Positions 39,878 to 51,541 of a stretch of DNA of 58,715 nucleotides are shown here, piece after piece. Under the pieces are notes generated by a model that had not been told where the DNA came from, made no database searches, and worked only from the letters and a program-made list of their open reading frames with translations. Positions within the stretch are counted from its first letter, which is position 1; every line of letters starts with the position of its first letter. The position numbers and the translations under genes are program-made. Where the stretch lies: positions 1 through 58,715 of the forward strand of contig NZ_LT800494.1 in assembly GCF_900166665.1 (NCBI RefSeq), in the 5' to 3' direction. Origin of the DNA: Cytobacillus gottheilii. Lineage in GTDB: Bacteria; Bacillota; Bacilli; Bacillales; Cytobacillaceae.

Positions 39878-39922
39878 AAATCCGAATATTTTAACAGTAA
39901 TATACCATTAATATACGGATCT
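39878..39922. promoter_or_regulatory. PurBox pair upstream of purR
   Basis: Plus-strand AAATCCGAATATT (39878-39890) matches the PurBox AWWWCCGAACWWT at 12 of 13 positions. An inverted second box, AGATCCGTATATT on the minus strand (39910-39922), matches less well. The inverted pair separated by 19 bp is the geometry PurR dimers use. The second box overlaps the ispE stop codon. Confidence 0.55.
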
Positions 39923-40790
39923 AATCAAGCGTATGTCGTTCCCCAAGCATTCTGACTGCAAATACCTGGTCACAGAAACCGCGTAGTCCATTATAAACAC
40001 GGTGCATGCGCGAGTCATGATGGGCAAGTCCAAATACTGTAGGACCGCTCCCGCTCATTAGGACCGCATCTGCTCCGAAGCGTTTCATCTGATCTTTGAT
40101 CTGAGCGACCTCAGGATGCATTTTTAATGTCACAGTTTCTAGTACATTCTCAAGATGGTCACACACCATTTCATAGTCATCATTCTCAATTGCTTTAATC
40201 ATCTCTGAGGTTTGCGGGTGTTTTACTCCGGCCAAATCAAGTTTACGATATACATCAGCCGTTGATACCCCTATAAATGGTTTAGCAAGAATAACCCAGC
40301 ATGTCGGAGGTGCATCGAGCTGCCGGATCATTTCTCCTCTTCCTGTAGCTAAAGCAGTTCCTCCATATACACAAAAAGATACATCTGATCCTATCTCAGC
40401 GCCAAGCACAGCCAGTTCATCCAAACTTAATCCTAGATCCCACAGCTTGTTTAAACCTCTTAATGCCGCAGCTGCATCACTGCTTCCGCCTGCCAGCCCT
40501 GCTGCAACCGGAATCATTTTTTCAATTGTAATAGCAGCACCCTGCTTTACATGAAATCGTTCCTTTAGCAGCATGGCTGCCTGATAAGCTAAATTCCTAT
40601 GATCGTCTGGAACAAAACGATTATGTGATATGATTCGAATTTCGTCTTTATCCAATCGTGTTATTTCAAGCCGGTCGGCTAAATCAATGGTTGTCATAAT
40701 CATTTCTACTTCGTGATAGCCATCATCACGCTTATGTAGTACATCCAATGATAAATTAATCTTCGCCGGGGCCTTCACCAAAAGCTTCAA
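39921..40790 (-). CDS. ispE: 4-diphosphocytidyl-2-C-methyl-D-erythritol kinase
   Basis: GHMP kinase of the MEP isoprenoid pathway. [21 protein letters not shown] at the N-terminus (split across residues 7-27), the ATP loop [20 protein letters not shown] (about 93-112) and [13 protein letters not shown] (about 250) are present. I choose the TTG at 40790 (289 aa, same as B. subtilis) since AGGTGG lies 5 nt upstream; the GTG at 40799 overlaps that site. Confidence 0.95.
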   Translation of the reverse strand: MKLLVKAPAKINLSLDVLHKRDDGYHEVEMIMTTIDLADRLEITRLDKDEIRIISHNRFVPDDHRNLAYQAAMLLKERFHVKQGAAITIEKMIPVAAGLAGGSSDAAAALRGLNKLWDLGLSLDELAVLGAEIGSDVSFCVYGGTALATGRGEMIRQLDAPPTCWVILAKPFIGVSTADVYRKLDLAGVKHPQTSEMIKAIENDDYEMVCDHLENVLETVTLKMHPEVAQIKDQMKRFGADAVLMSGSGPTVFGLAHHDSRMHRVYNGLRGFCDQVFAVRMLGERHTLD

Positions 40791-40799
40791 AATCTCCAC

Positions 40800-41055
40800 C
40801 TACTTTATATAATGAATCCGCAAATGCCGTTTGCGGATATAAATCCTTATCGGTCCTGCTGCATACTCTTTTTCAAGTAAATCAGCATCTCCATTTTTTG
40901 TCCTATTTTACCACAAAACGAATATCGTAAGACCTGTGAATCCATATTATTAAAAATTATTATGCATTTTTACTCCAGCAACTAATTAATTTAGCTTACT
41001 AGAGTTCTCTATCTGCTTTATTTTTTCGGGATAAATACCCGTTTATTTTAAATTA
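40800..41055. other. Gap upstream of ispE, no gene seen
   Basis: About 250 bp of AT-rich sequence between the ispE start and the sspF terminator. No supported reading frame, repeat or strong promoter was recognised. Confidence 0.4.
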
Positions 41056-41077
41056 AGCCGGAGCAGAAGCCCCGGCT
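41056..41077 (-). terminator. Putative sspF terminator
   Basis: Minus-strand AGCCGG...CCGGCT stem, followed by a broken T-rich tract (TTAATTT). Fairly far (about 53 bp) from the sspF stop. Confidence 0.45.
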
Positions 41078-41130
41078 GTAATCGCAGTGCTATTATGATG
41101 TGATCATGTGTGAGTGAAGTTTGGAATTGT

Positions 41131-41307
41131 CTAGCGTTTGTCTTGAAGATTTTGCTGGGCGATCTCTATGGCTCTTTTCACCATATTACCGGCATCAACA
41201 GCCTTGATGCCGCCCCAGCCTTCTTTTTGAACCGTATCATAAAAACCGAGTTCCTTTGCGATTTCTTCTTTCAGCCGGTACGACATGATTCCTCGTCTTC
41301 TAGCCAC
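41131..41307 (-). CDS. sspF: Minor alpha/beta-type small acid-soluble spore protein SspF
   Basis: DNA-binding spore protein; the family saturates forespore DNA. The sequence [40 protein letters not shown] and [12 protein letters not shown] matches B. subtilis SspF. I use the GTG at 41307 (58 aa) with AAGGAGAGG just upstream; the longer reading from 41328 would swallow this site. Position between veg and ispE is conserved. Confidence 0.93.
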   Translation of the reverse strand: MARRRGIMSYRLKEEIAKELGFYDTVQKEGWGGIKAVDAGNMVKRAIEIAQQNLQDKR

Positions 41308-41341
41308 TGACAACCTCTCCTTTTTCACACTGCGATAGTAT

Positions 41342-41348
41342 TAGTATG
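41342..41348 (-). promoter_or_regulatory. sspF -10 element, sigma-G type
   Basis: Minus-strand CATACTA, a perfect sigma-G -10, 35 bp before the sspF start. The -35 region (CTTATG at 17 bp) is a poor match, so only the -10 is claimed. Confidence 0.45.
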
Positions 41349-41410
41349 AAACACTGATCGGTTTTCATAAGAGGCTATTTTCTCCATTATACATTTTTAT
41401 AAAAAGACAA

Positions 41411-41442
41411 AGCAAAAAGCAGCAAACCATGTTCACTGCTTC
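41411..41442 (-). terminator. veg terminator
   Basis: Minus-strand AAGCAGtGAAC-atg-GTTtGCTGCTT hairpin followed by a T-rich tail, 22 bp after the veg stop. Confidence 0.7.
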
Positions 41443-41463
41443 AGATGTAGCCATTATTTTATG

Positions 41464-41727
41464 TCAGCTTAAAGCAACATGTCCTGATGTGTCATCATAG
41501 AAGGTAATCTGAACCGTTTCTGTCAGTATATCCGCATAGCTGTATGATACACGTTCAAATGCATTTTCATCCTGGTCTAGCTCAATGACGAATACTGAGG
41601 GATATGTTTCAGCTAAAACGCCTGAACGCTCGATCGTCTTTCTCCGTCCGCCATTTGCTTTCAGCAATAGCCTTTTTCCAAGATTTGAATCAAGAGCTTT
41701 CTTAATATCCGTTAATGTTTTTGCCAT
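41464..41727 (-). CDS. veg: Veg protein
   Basis: Small conserved SH3-like protein that in B. subtilis stimulates biofilm formation by counteracting SinR and is also linked to spore outgrowth. [20 protein letters not shown] and [20 protein letters not shown] are nearly identical to the B. subtilis protein. The ATG at 41727 has GAGGTGG upstream and gives 87 aa; an in-frame start 9 bp earlier is rejected. It is driven by two tandem sigma-A promoters. Confidence 0.95.
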   Translation of the reverse strand: MAKTLTDIKKALDSNLGKRLLLKANGGRRKTIERSGVLAETYPSVFVIELDQDENAFERVSYSYADILTETVQITFYDDTSGHVALS

Positions 41728-41748
41728 TCGGTCCACCTCACTATGTAA

Positions 41749-41778
41749 AGTATATCACACTGACACAACAGAAGTCAA
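41749..41778 (-). promoter_or_regulatory. veg proximal promoter
   Basis: Minus-strand TTGACT (41773-41778), 18-bp spacer, TATACT (41749-41754), about 20 bp before the ATG. Confidence 0.5.
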
Positions 41779-41790
41779 ATAAAAATATAA

Positions 41791-41820
41791 ATTATAACAG
41801 GATTTTAAAATGTATGTCAA
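41791..41820 (-). promoter_or_regulatory. veg distal promoter
   Basis: Minus-strand TTGACA (41815-41820), 18-bp spacer and TATAAT (41791-41796): both hexamers are consensus. The veg promoter is known as one of the strongest sigma-A promoters in B. subtilis. Confidence 0.75.
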
Positions 41821-41951
41821 TATATTTTTTTCTTCTTTTTCTGTTGATTTTCAACATTTCTTAGCATATCCCATCGACAAAGTGAATATGTACACTTTTT
41901 TAGTTTTTTTATATTATATTTCTTTAAGGTCTTCATCAATCGACTTTGCAG

Positions 41952-41981
41952 GCACAAGTCATAAGGAAAGTGCATAGTTTA
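41952..41981 (+). promoter_or_regulatory. yabG promoter, sigma-K type
   Basis: Plus-strand GCACA (41952-41956), 16-bp spacer, CATAGTTTA (41973-41981), matching the sigma-K consensus (AC in the -35 and CATANNNTA in the -10). yabG is sigma-K dependent in B. subtilis. Predicted start near 41988, about 40 nt before the TTG start codon. Confidence 0.7.
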
Positions 41982-42027
41982 TGTCAGAACCGTTATTGTA
42001 ACGAAATGCCTAATTGGAGTGACGACA

Positions 42028-42906
42028 TTGACTATAAATATGATGGATATCGTCGGGAGGGTATCTTACAATTGTGATATTATGTTTCGCGTCATCGATA
42101 TTAAAGAGGAAGCAGGACAAAAGCTGGCCATTTTATATGGAGAAGATGTTCGATTAATTGCTGATGCACCTTATGAAGACTTAATTACAATCAGCGGTCC
42201 GGACCGAATGAGGAAAGAACAGGAATACCGTTCTCTCGAAGAACAGTCATTCCACTTATTTCGCCAGGATGTTGATCTCATAAAACAAAAACAAGAATAC
42301 GCAGCTACAGATAGCTACAGCAAATCGTATAACTATTTTCAGATGCCAGGAAAAGTTCTTCATCTCGATGGCGATCCTGCTTATTTAAAAAAGTGTTTAT
42401 CATTATATGAAAAAATCGGTGTTCCCGTCACTGGTATACATTCAACCGAAAAAGAAATGCCTTTAAAAATTGGAGAGCTTGTTGAGCATTATAGGCCTGA
42501 TATTCTCGTTATTACAGGCCACGATGCCTATTCAAAAGCAAAAGGCAGCAAAACAGATATTAACGCCTACAGACATTCAAAGCATTTTGTTCAGACAGTA
42601 AGAGAAGCCCGCAAACGAGTTCCGCATTTAGATCAGCTTGTCATTTTCGCCGGAGCATGCCAATCTCATTTTGAATCTCTTATTCATGCTGGAGCGAACT
42701 TTGCCAGCTCTCCTTCAAGAGTCAACATACACGCCCTTGATCCAGTCTATATTGTAGCTAAAATAAGCTATACGCCCTTTATGGAGAGAATTAATGTTTG
42801 GGATGTCCTCCGCAATACGTTAACAGGCGAAAGAGGAATTGGAGGCATTGAAACAAGAGGTGTATTAAGAACGGGAATGCCCTTTAATATGGATGAACAA
42901 AAATAA
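42028..42906 (+). CDS. yabG: Sporulation-specific coat protease YabG
   Basis: Cysteine-type protease that trims spore coat proteins for later cross-linking by Tgl. The family core MPGKVLHLDGDPAYLKKCL, RPDILVITGHDAYSK, HLDQLVIFAGACQSHFESLI and SPSRVNIHALDPVYIVAKIS is intact, including the conserved His and Cys. I use the TTG at 42028 (292 aa), preceded by GGAGTGA; it places the DIV motif where B. subtilis has it. Plus strand, divergent from veg and convergent with ksgA. Confidence 0.94.
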   Translation: MTINMMDIVGRVSYNCDIMFRVIDIKEEAGQKLAILYGEDVRLIADAPYEDLITISGPDRMRKEQEYRSLEEQSFHLFRQDVDLIKQKQEYAATDSYSKSYNYFQMPGKVLHLDGDPAYLKKCLSLYEKIGVPVTGIHSTEKEMPLKIGELVEHYRPDILVITGHDAYSKAKGSKTDINAYRHSKHFVQTVREARKRVPHLDQLVIFAGACQSHFESLIHAGANFASSPSRVNIHALDPVYIVAKISYTPFMERINVWDVLRNTLTGERGIGGIETRGVLRTGMPFNMDEQK

Positions 42907-43090
42907 ACAACAACGCAAGTGGCTCAGTCTAGCCTTTGCACTTAACCCCCTTCAGCTGCATCTTTAGAAATACTCAATAAAACCATTCCGTCTAACCTGC
43001 CCTATTGGAGACAACGCCTTCTTAAAGCAGTTCCTATTATGTCAACTTCTTTTAGAAGCTATCATCAGAGATAAATAATATAGTGAAGAT

Positions 43091-43129
43091 AAAAAAAAGC
43101 CTGCAAAAGTGAAAAAAGCAGGCTTTTTA
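43091..43129. terminator. Bidirectional terminator between yabG and ksgA
   Basis: AAAAAGCCTGC-aaaagtgaaaaaa-GCAGGCTTTTT with A/T tracts on both sides. It lies between convergent genes. Confidence 0.82.
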
Positions 43130-43140
43130 TATAGTACGAC

Positions 43141-44581
<1,441 letters not shown>

Positions 44582-44757
44582 AAATGCTCCTCTTTAAAAT
44601 GAAAAAATAAAATAATTGAAAAATAAATGAAACATTTTTGTAATGTGAATCGTCTATATAGATACAAAGATATTTTTCCAATGCAACTTATTATATATGA
44701 AAATATAACGAAACAAAAGAAAGCACTGCCACACAAGCTTATACTTCTGAAAGTATA

Positions 44758-44785
44758 AAAAAGCAGAGGATGTAAATCCCCTGCC
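44758..44785 (-). terminator. yabE terminator
   Basis: Minus-strand GCAGGGG-atttacat-CCTCTGC (one G-U pair) followed by TTTTTT, a few bases after the yabE stop. Confidence 0.8.
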
Positions 44786-44791
44786 ATGTTC

Positions 44792-45994
44792 TTAATTTAA
44801 TATTTTTATTTTAACAGATTTGCGTCCCCAGCGATAAGCATCGGATTTATTAGCAAAGAAGACATCAATCTTGTTTCCTTTAACAGCAGAGCCTGTATCA
44901 GCAGCGACTGCGTAGCCGTATCCTTCAACATATACCTTTGTGCCTAATGGAATGACACTAGGATCAACCGCGATAACTTTTACATTCGGGTTAGCTTTTA
45001 AGTTAATGCCCGTAGCTGTAAAACCAGAGCAGCCGTTACAGCTTGCTGTATAAGCAGTAGAGCTGACATATATCTCTTTTCCGCCAGCTGGCGCACTGCC
45101 GCGGGAAACAACCTTTGTTTCAGCAGCTACTTTCGTGCCGACAGCAACAACTTTATCCTGTTTTTCTTTAAGTGTTTTCTCACTAATTAATTTACGTGAG
45201 ATTTCTTTCCCATTTTCCTTAATAATCTCGAATTGTTTTGAAACGAGACCTTCTTGACCAGGTGTAACAACCTTCTCAGAGCCTCTGTTCAAGCTGTTAT
45301 CCTTTTTTGTTACAACTGCATAATTGATTGGTTCTTCCACTACATCGGTGACTTTTTCAACTCGAATGACTTTTATAACGTCATCTACTTTGACTGTCTC
45401 TTCCAAATTTGGCTCAACACGATCTAATTCCTTCAGCTCAATTCCTTGCTGTGATAAAAAGTCAGCGACCGTAGTCGAAGTTGACCAAACCTTCTTTTCT
45501 TCCCCGCCATTTGAAAGGGTTAAAGAAAATGCTTTTTCAATCTGTATAGCTGTATTACCTGTAATTTTTTCATCCTGCTTTGGTTCTACCAGGTCATGCT
45601 CGGTAATCTCAATATTTTGTTCCTGCAAAAACTCACCAACTGTTTCAGCTGCGGACCAAACTGATTTCGTCTCACTGCCATTCACAAGCTCAATCTCGTT
45701 AGCAGGATTCCATACTACTTCTAAATCATTCTCAACCTTTGTGTTAACCGAGGGAAACACGTAATCTTCTGAGCGTAATGTTATATCCATTTCATCAAAT
45801 ATTTCATTGATGGTATCTGCATGTGTTTTGATGATTTCTTCCCGGCCATCAAGCGTCAGCACAACGGACTTTTTTGTCATTTCAAAAATAACAAAGCCAA
45901 AGGCTGCTGCAAATACTATAAAACTAGCAGAAATAATGGCCAGCTTCTTTTTACTCAAAGACTCGGATAACAGGTTTTTCATGTTTTGTATCAC
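44792..45994 (-). CDS. yabE: YabE, cell-wall protein with DUF348, G5 and 3D domains
   Basis: A 400-aa surface protein of the Rpf/Sps family, probably a cell-wall lytic enzyme (murein-cleaving 3D fold). One signal anchor (about 17-36), three DUF348 repeats (about 40-200, e.g. TLDGREEIIKTHADTINEIF, LVNGSETKSVWSAAETVGEF), a G5 domain (about 205-280) and a C-terminal 3D domain (about 308-400) with YTASCNGCSGFTATGINLK and DPSVIPLGTKVYVEGYG. Both 3D catalytic aspartates are in place. GTG start with GGAGG 11 nt upstream; the ATG 12 bp later is an alternative. Confidence 0.92.
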   Translation of the reverse strand: MIQNMKNLLSESLSKKKLAIISASFIVFAAAFGFVIFEMTKKSVVLTLDGREEIIKTHADTINEIFDEMDITLRSEDYVFPSVNTKVENDLEVVWNPANEIELVNGSETKSVWSAAETVGEFLQEQNIEITEHDLVEPKQDEKITGNTAIQIEKAFSLTLSNGGEEKKVWSTSTTVADFLSQQGIELKELDRVEPNLEETVKVDDVIKVIRVEKVTDVVEEPINYAVVTKKDNSLNRGSEKVVTPGQEGLVSKQFEIIKENGKEISRKLISEKTLKEKQDKVVAVGTKVAAETKVVSRGSAPAGGKEIYVSSTAYTASCNGCSGFTATGINLKANPNVKVIAVDPSVIPLGTKVYVEGYGYAVAADTGSAVKGNKIDVFFANKSDAYRWGRKSVKIKILN

Positions 45995-46380
45995 GATGAA
46001 AAACGCCTCCTTTTCTCTCGGAGTGATTATATAGACAATCTTTCAGGCTGTCAACTCTTTCTCTTTTCCAGTTTGAAAGGTTTGGGCGTTCGAACTAGAT
46101 TTTTAAAGGAAAAGATCGTCTTTCTTAAAAATAGGTATAGAAGACCGTTTTGGATCCTCCTCTCCAAAGTTCGAAAGCAAAAATCAGCAAAGTGACTCCT
46201 CCATTTTCACCTCCAAATCATGAATCTTAGTTACGATCAACGCCTATATCCCTAAATTTACAAACTTGCCTGATAACGTATATCCTATTATGCAAAAAAA
46301 GAAGGAGAAAGAAAAGAGAGAGTTATCGACATGGTTATCCTATGTTGACGATAAGACATGTAGAACTTTTTAGAATTAGA
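45995..46380. other. Gap between yabE and tatD containing an inverted repeat
   Basis: No supported gene. Near 46322-46354 the sequence GTTATCGACAT...ATGTTGACGATAAG is an imperfect inverted repeat that includes two outer TTATCG/CGATAA arms. No clear promoter was assigned. B. subtilis yabE is controlled partly by an antisense RNA; I cannot verify one here. Confidence 0.35.
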
Positions 46381-46415
46381 AAAAAATCGGACAAGCTTAT
46401 CCAAAAGCCGACAGT
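46381..46415 (-). terminator. Weak putative tatD terminator
   Basis: Minus-strand GGATA-agct-TGTCC followed by CGATTTTTTT. The stem is short, so the call is tentative. Confidence 0.35.
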
Positions 46416-46423
46416 ATTTGCTA

Positions 46424-47191
46424 TCAGTTTATGCCGAATAATTTTTTTGCATTGTCAGTTGTAGCCTTCGCAACCTCTTGAACGGGAATGTCTTTAATTT
46501 CAGCAATTTGCTGTGCGACAAGAGTGACATAGCTTGGTTCATTACGTTTTCCTCGAAACGGGTGCGGTGCTAAGAAAGGGCAATCCGTTTCAATCAATAA
46601 TTTTTCTAATGGTATAACATCTGCGACTTCCTTTGGTTTCTTGGCATTTTTAAATGTTACAGGTCCGCCTAATGAAATAAGGAAGTTCATTTCCACACAT
46701 TCTTGCGCTGTTTCAGCACTTCCGCTAAAGCAATGCATAATGCCTCCCACTTCCGCTGCCCCTTCTTCTTTTAAAATAGCCACAATATCCGCTGTTGCCT
46801 CACGGTTATGAATGACGATTGGCAGACCCACTTTTTTAGCAAGACGAATTTGCTTGCGAAACACTTCCTTTTGAATTTCCTTTGGCGATTTATCCCAATG
46901 ATAATCGAGTCCCATCTCTCCTAAAGCAACCACTTTTGGATGTGAAGAAAGCTCTTCGATCCATTGCAGATCTTCATCTGTCATGTCAATCGCATCAACA
47001 GGATGCCAGCCGACACTTGCATATAAAAAATCATATTTCTCTACAAGCTCCATTGCCTTCGTAATAGTAGGCCGGTCAAAACCAACAACGACCATATTGG
47101 TGACACCCTCTTCAAGCGCTCGGTCAATTACCTCTTGAATGTCCTCTTCGAATTGTTCAGCATTTAAATGTACATGTGTATCAAAAAACAT
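46424..47191 (-). CDS. tatD: TatD-family metal-dependent deoxyribonuclease (YabD)
   Basis: TIM-barrel hydrolase of the amidohydrolase superfamily. The metal ligands are in FFDTHVHLN (residues 2-10), VALGEMGLDYHW, IVIHNREATADI and ETDCPFLAPHPFRG. MHCFSGSAETAQ is also conserved. The ATG at 47191 has AAGGGG upstream and gives 255 aa, the usual size. It follows metG and precedes yabE as in B. subtilis. Confidence 0.95.
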   Translation of the reverse strand: MFFDTHVHLNAEQFEEDIQEVIDRALEEGVTNMVVVGFDRPTITKAMELVEKYDFLYASVGWHPVDAIDMTDEDLQWIEELSSHPKVVALGEMGLDYHWDKSPKEIQKEVFRKQIRLAKKVGLPIVIHNREATADIVAILKEEGAAEVGGIMHCFSGSAETAQECVEMNFLISLGGPVTFKNAKKPKEVADVIPLEKLLIETDCPFLAPHPFRGKRNEPSYVTLVAQQIAEIKDIPVQEVAKATTDNAKKLFGIN

Positions 47192-47519
47192 CAGAATACC
47201 CCTTATTGTCATATTTTTAATTTCTATAACAAATGTTTCAGTTGCATAACAGCTATTTTTACTATAGTAGTATACATTTTTTTCTCTTATTAAGTTTCTC
47301 TTTTATTTTCAATCCATCTAATAATAAGAAATATAATCAGAATGAATTTATTAATACTACTAAAGATAATATTCCAAAAAATCATTTCTGGATATATGAT
47401 CCATTTTGTATTCAGCTGTATATTCAAAAATTTATTTTTTGTAACAATCAAATTTTCACAATCCATCGAGACTCTTAGCGCTCAATATATGATGAAATTC
47501 TCCTATAACTGTAAAGAAA
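47192..47519. other. AT-rich gap between metG and tatD
   Basis: About 330 bp of very AT-rich sequence with no credible gene on either strand. It presumably carries the tatD promoter, which I cannot place. Confidence 0.4.
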
Positions 47520-47560
47520 ACATAGAAGCGCCTGCAATAAAGTCCGCGGCACTTCTATGT
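47520..47560 (-). terminator. metG terminator
   Basis: ACATAGAAG(t/c)GCC ... GGCGCTTCTATGT stem on the minus strand followed by TTTTC, 18 bp after the metG stop. Confidence 0.75.
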
Positions 47561-47577
47561 CCCTTATAAAAACAGAT

Positions 47578-49557
<1,980 letters not shown>

Positions 49558-49663
49558 CTATAAATAATAAGTTCGTTCAGCCCTGTTATACTGGGAAACA
49601 AAAACTTTGTATTTGGCTGCAGCCTGACGAGTTTGTCTTTTATATAATTCCATTTCATTTTTC

Positions 49664-49692
49664 AAAAAAATCCCGTCCGAAAAGACGGGATT
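49664..49692 (-). terminator. Factor-independent terminator or attenuator ahead of metG
   Basis: Minus-strand AATCCCGTC-ttttcg-GACGGGATT followed by a seven-T run, about 120 bp before the metG start codon. It could be an attenuator in the metG leader or a stop for read-through antisense to abrB. No T-box signature (AGGGTGGNACCGCG) is visible. Confidence 0.7.
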
Positions 49693-49973
49693 AAGGAACT
49701 TCCATATTCTATTGATCAGTGCAAGCTTAATGAACAGCAAGAGCTTGCTCTGGTTAAGTCAAACTATGGATAACTGACCCATTTAACGCTTAAACCCGGC
49801 CAGATTATTTTGCCGATCGCAGAACAAAATATTTTTATTATTACACTCGTCAGCATTACCTCTTATATCAACAAAATATACCTAAAAATAAGAAATTGTG
49901 CAAGGAAAGATCCTATTGTAAACGTTATGATCTTACCCGATATCTCCCTCTTCATTTAATCGACTAAAAGAGC

Positions 49974-50014
49974 TTTGTCGACACACTACATTAAATATGT
50001 AGAATTTTGTCGAA
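49974..50014. promoter_or_regulatory. Upstream Spo0A-box cluster in the abrB-metG gap
   Basis: Plus-strand TTTGTCGAC (49974-49982) and TTTGTCGAA (50006-50014) match the 0A box. The segment GAATTTTGTCGAATCA (50002-50017) nearly repeats GAATTTTGTCGAATAA of the abrB operator about 204 bp downstream. The surrounding sequence is AT-rich and has no gene. Confidence 0.6.
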
Positions 50015-50165
50015 TCAAGTAAAAAATACTCTTAATTAAAACTATTCAATTGATAATAATCAAGAAAAAATATATACTTAATTCAAGATTTTTTTTATGA
50101 AATTCGCTCTATATCAGCCTTCAATCTACTAACTAAATTTTCCACATAAAAATATTATAAAGTAA

Positions 50166-50230
50166 TTGACGAATATGGTAATGGCTGGTATCATATAAAT
50201 ATAGAGAATTTTGTCGAATAATGACGAAAC
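50166..50230 (+). promoter_or_regulatory. abrB promoter and Spo0A operator
   Basis: TTGACG (50166-50171), 17-bp spacer, TATCAT (50189-50194), then tandem Spo0A boxes TTTTGTCGAA (50209-50218) and AATGACGAAAC (50219-50229) in the start-site region. The same pair in B. subtilis is where Spo0A~P represses abrB. Confidence 0.85.
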
Positions 50231-50279
50231 ATAGAGAGATAGACATAAATTAATTGGAGATTTGAGAGGAGAAACAATA

Positions 50280-50564
50280 ATGAAATCTACAGGTATTGTT
50301 CGTAAAGTTGATGAGCTTGGCCGCGTGGTAATTCCGATTGAATTGCGTCGCACACTAGGAATTGCAGAGAAAGATGCTCTTGAAATTTATGTAGATGATG
50401 AAAAAATCATTCTTAAAAAATATAAACCTAACATGACTTGCCAGGTAACTGGTGAAGTTTCTGATGATAATCTTGCTTTAGCTGGCGGTAAATTAATTTT
50501 AAGCCGTGAAGGTGCAGAGCAGCTTCTACAAGAAATCCAAAACAACTTTGAAACATCTAAATAA
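50280..50564 (+). CDS. abrB: Transition-state regulator AbrB
   Basis: Ambiactive repressor of post-exponential genes. The N-terminal swapped-hairpin domain MKSTGIVRKVDELGRVVIPI and ELRRTLGIAEKDALEIYVDD is standard, with a C-terminal multimerisation domain. The ATG at 50280 has GAGAGGAG upstream and gives 94 aa; the in-frame ATG 18 bp before is rejected. Plus-strand, opposite to neighbours, as abrB also is in B. subtilis. Confidence 0.97.
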   Translation: MKSTGIVRKVDELGRVVIPIELRRTLGIAEKDALEIYVDDEKIILKKYKPNMTCQVTGEVSDDNLALAGGKLILSREGAEQLLQEIQNNFETSK

Positions 50565-50568
50565 TATT

Positions 50569-50602
50569 AAAAAGCTTCTCAACTTATTGAGAAGCTTTTT
50601 TT
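50569..50602. terminator. Bidirectional terminator between abrB and rsmI
   Basis: AAAAGCTTCTCAA-ctta-TTGAGAAGCTTTTTTT. T-runs on both strands serve abrB (plus) and rsmI (minus). Confidence 0.87.
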
Positions 50603-50621
50603 GTATTATGTTCGTTCCCCA

Positions 50622-51503
50622 TTAATCATTCTCAACATGATAAGCTTGGTAAACATCCCTTTTGGGCATCTGCCGATCTAAAGCTGTGTGCTTTATGGCC
50701 TCCTTTGCTGCCAGTTCCTTCATATTTATATAGTGTTCTACATGCTCCACTACTGTCAGCTGCTCCCACCAGGCAGAATGATTACTTTCCTCAGGCAAAC
50801 CGCCTTCAACAATTACACAGAATTCACCGCGAATCTCTTCTGTTTTGGCCCAGTGTACGGCTTCTGACAAGCTTCCTCTTATAAATTCTTCATATTTTTT
50901 TGTTAGCTCACGGCATAAAACTACTTGCCGATTTCCTAACTGTTCTTCCATGATTAGCAGTGTTTCCTTCAATCTGTGTGGTGCCTCATAAAAAATTAGC
51001 GTTGACTCCATATTAGACAGTTCACTCAGCTGCTTTCGTTTTACCTTTTTCTGACGGTCTAAAAAGCCGTAAAAGTAAAAAGGCTGTGTGGTAATACCTG
51101 AAGCGATCAGTGCGGTAAGAGCAGCGTTTGCACCGGGCAATGGAACAACTGTAATATTCTCTTCCAATGCAGCTGCCACTAATTCATAACCTGGGTCGGA
51201 AATGGCAGGCATTCCCGCATCACTGACAAGAGCAATCTTCATGCCTTCCTTGAGTTTTTCCACAATTTTGTGCCCGCTCGCTTCTTTATTATGTTCATGA
51301 TAGCTAATCAGCGGCGTCGTCATTTCAAAATGGCTGCAAAGCTTTTTGGTATTCCTTGTATCCTCTGCTGCAATAAAATTAGCTTCTTTCATGATTCGGA
51401 CTGCTCTATACGTCATATCCTCTAAATTGCCGATTGGTGTTGGAACTAAATAAAGGATGCCTTTCTGTTCTTCATTATGAAAGCTTTTTTGCTGTTGCAT
51501 CAT
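50622..51503 (-). CDS. rsmI: 16S rRNA 2'-O-ribose C1402 methyltransferase RsmI
   Basis: Tetrapyrrole-methylase-fold enzyme modifying 16S C1402. GILYLVPTPIGNLEDMTYRA (about 15-34), IAAEDTRNTKKL, SDAGMPAISDPGYELV (about 94-109) and IFYEAPHRLKETL are diagnostic. Length 293 aa (or 292 from the adjacent second ATG, which is better spaced from GGGTGAG). It ends the yaaO-tmk...rsmI run. Confidence 0.96.
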   Translation of the reverse strand: MMQQQKSFHNEEQKGILYLVPTPIGNLEDMTYRAVRIMKEANFIAAEDTRNTKKLCSHFEMTTPLISYHEHNKEASGHKIVEKLKEGMKIALVSDAGMPAISDPGYELVAAALEENITVVPLPGANAALTALIASGITTQPFYFYGFLDRQKKVKRKQLSELSNMESTLIFYEAPHRLKETLLIMEEQLGNRQVVLCRELTKKYEEFIRGSLSEAVHWAKTEEIRGEFCVIVEGGLPEESNHSAWWEQLTVVEHVEHYINMKELAAKEAIKHTALDRQMPKRDVYQAYHVEND

Positions 51504-51541
51504 CTCACCCGTCTTCTATTATGTATAAGCGCCTTCACCGT

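Noticed and set aside
47233..47569. Two overlapping plus-strand frames in the metG-tatD gap
   Set aside because: Very AT-rich, no ribosome site, hydrophobic low-complexity translation typical of random AT-rich DNA.
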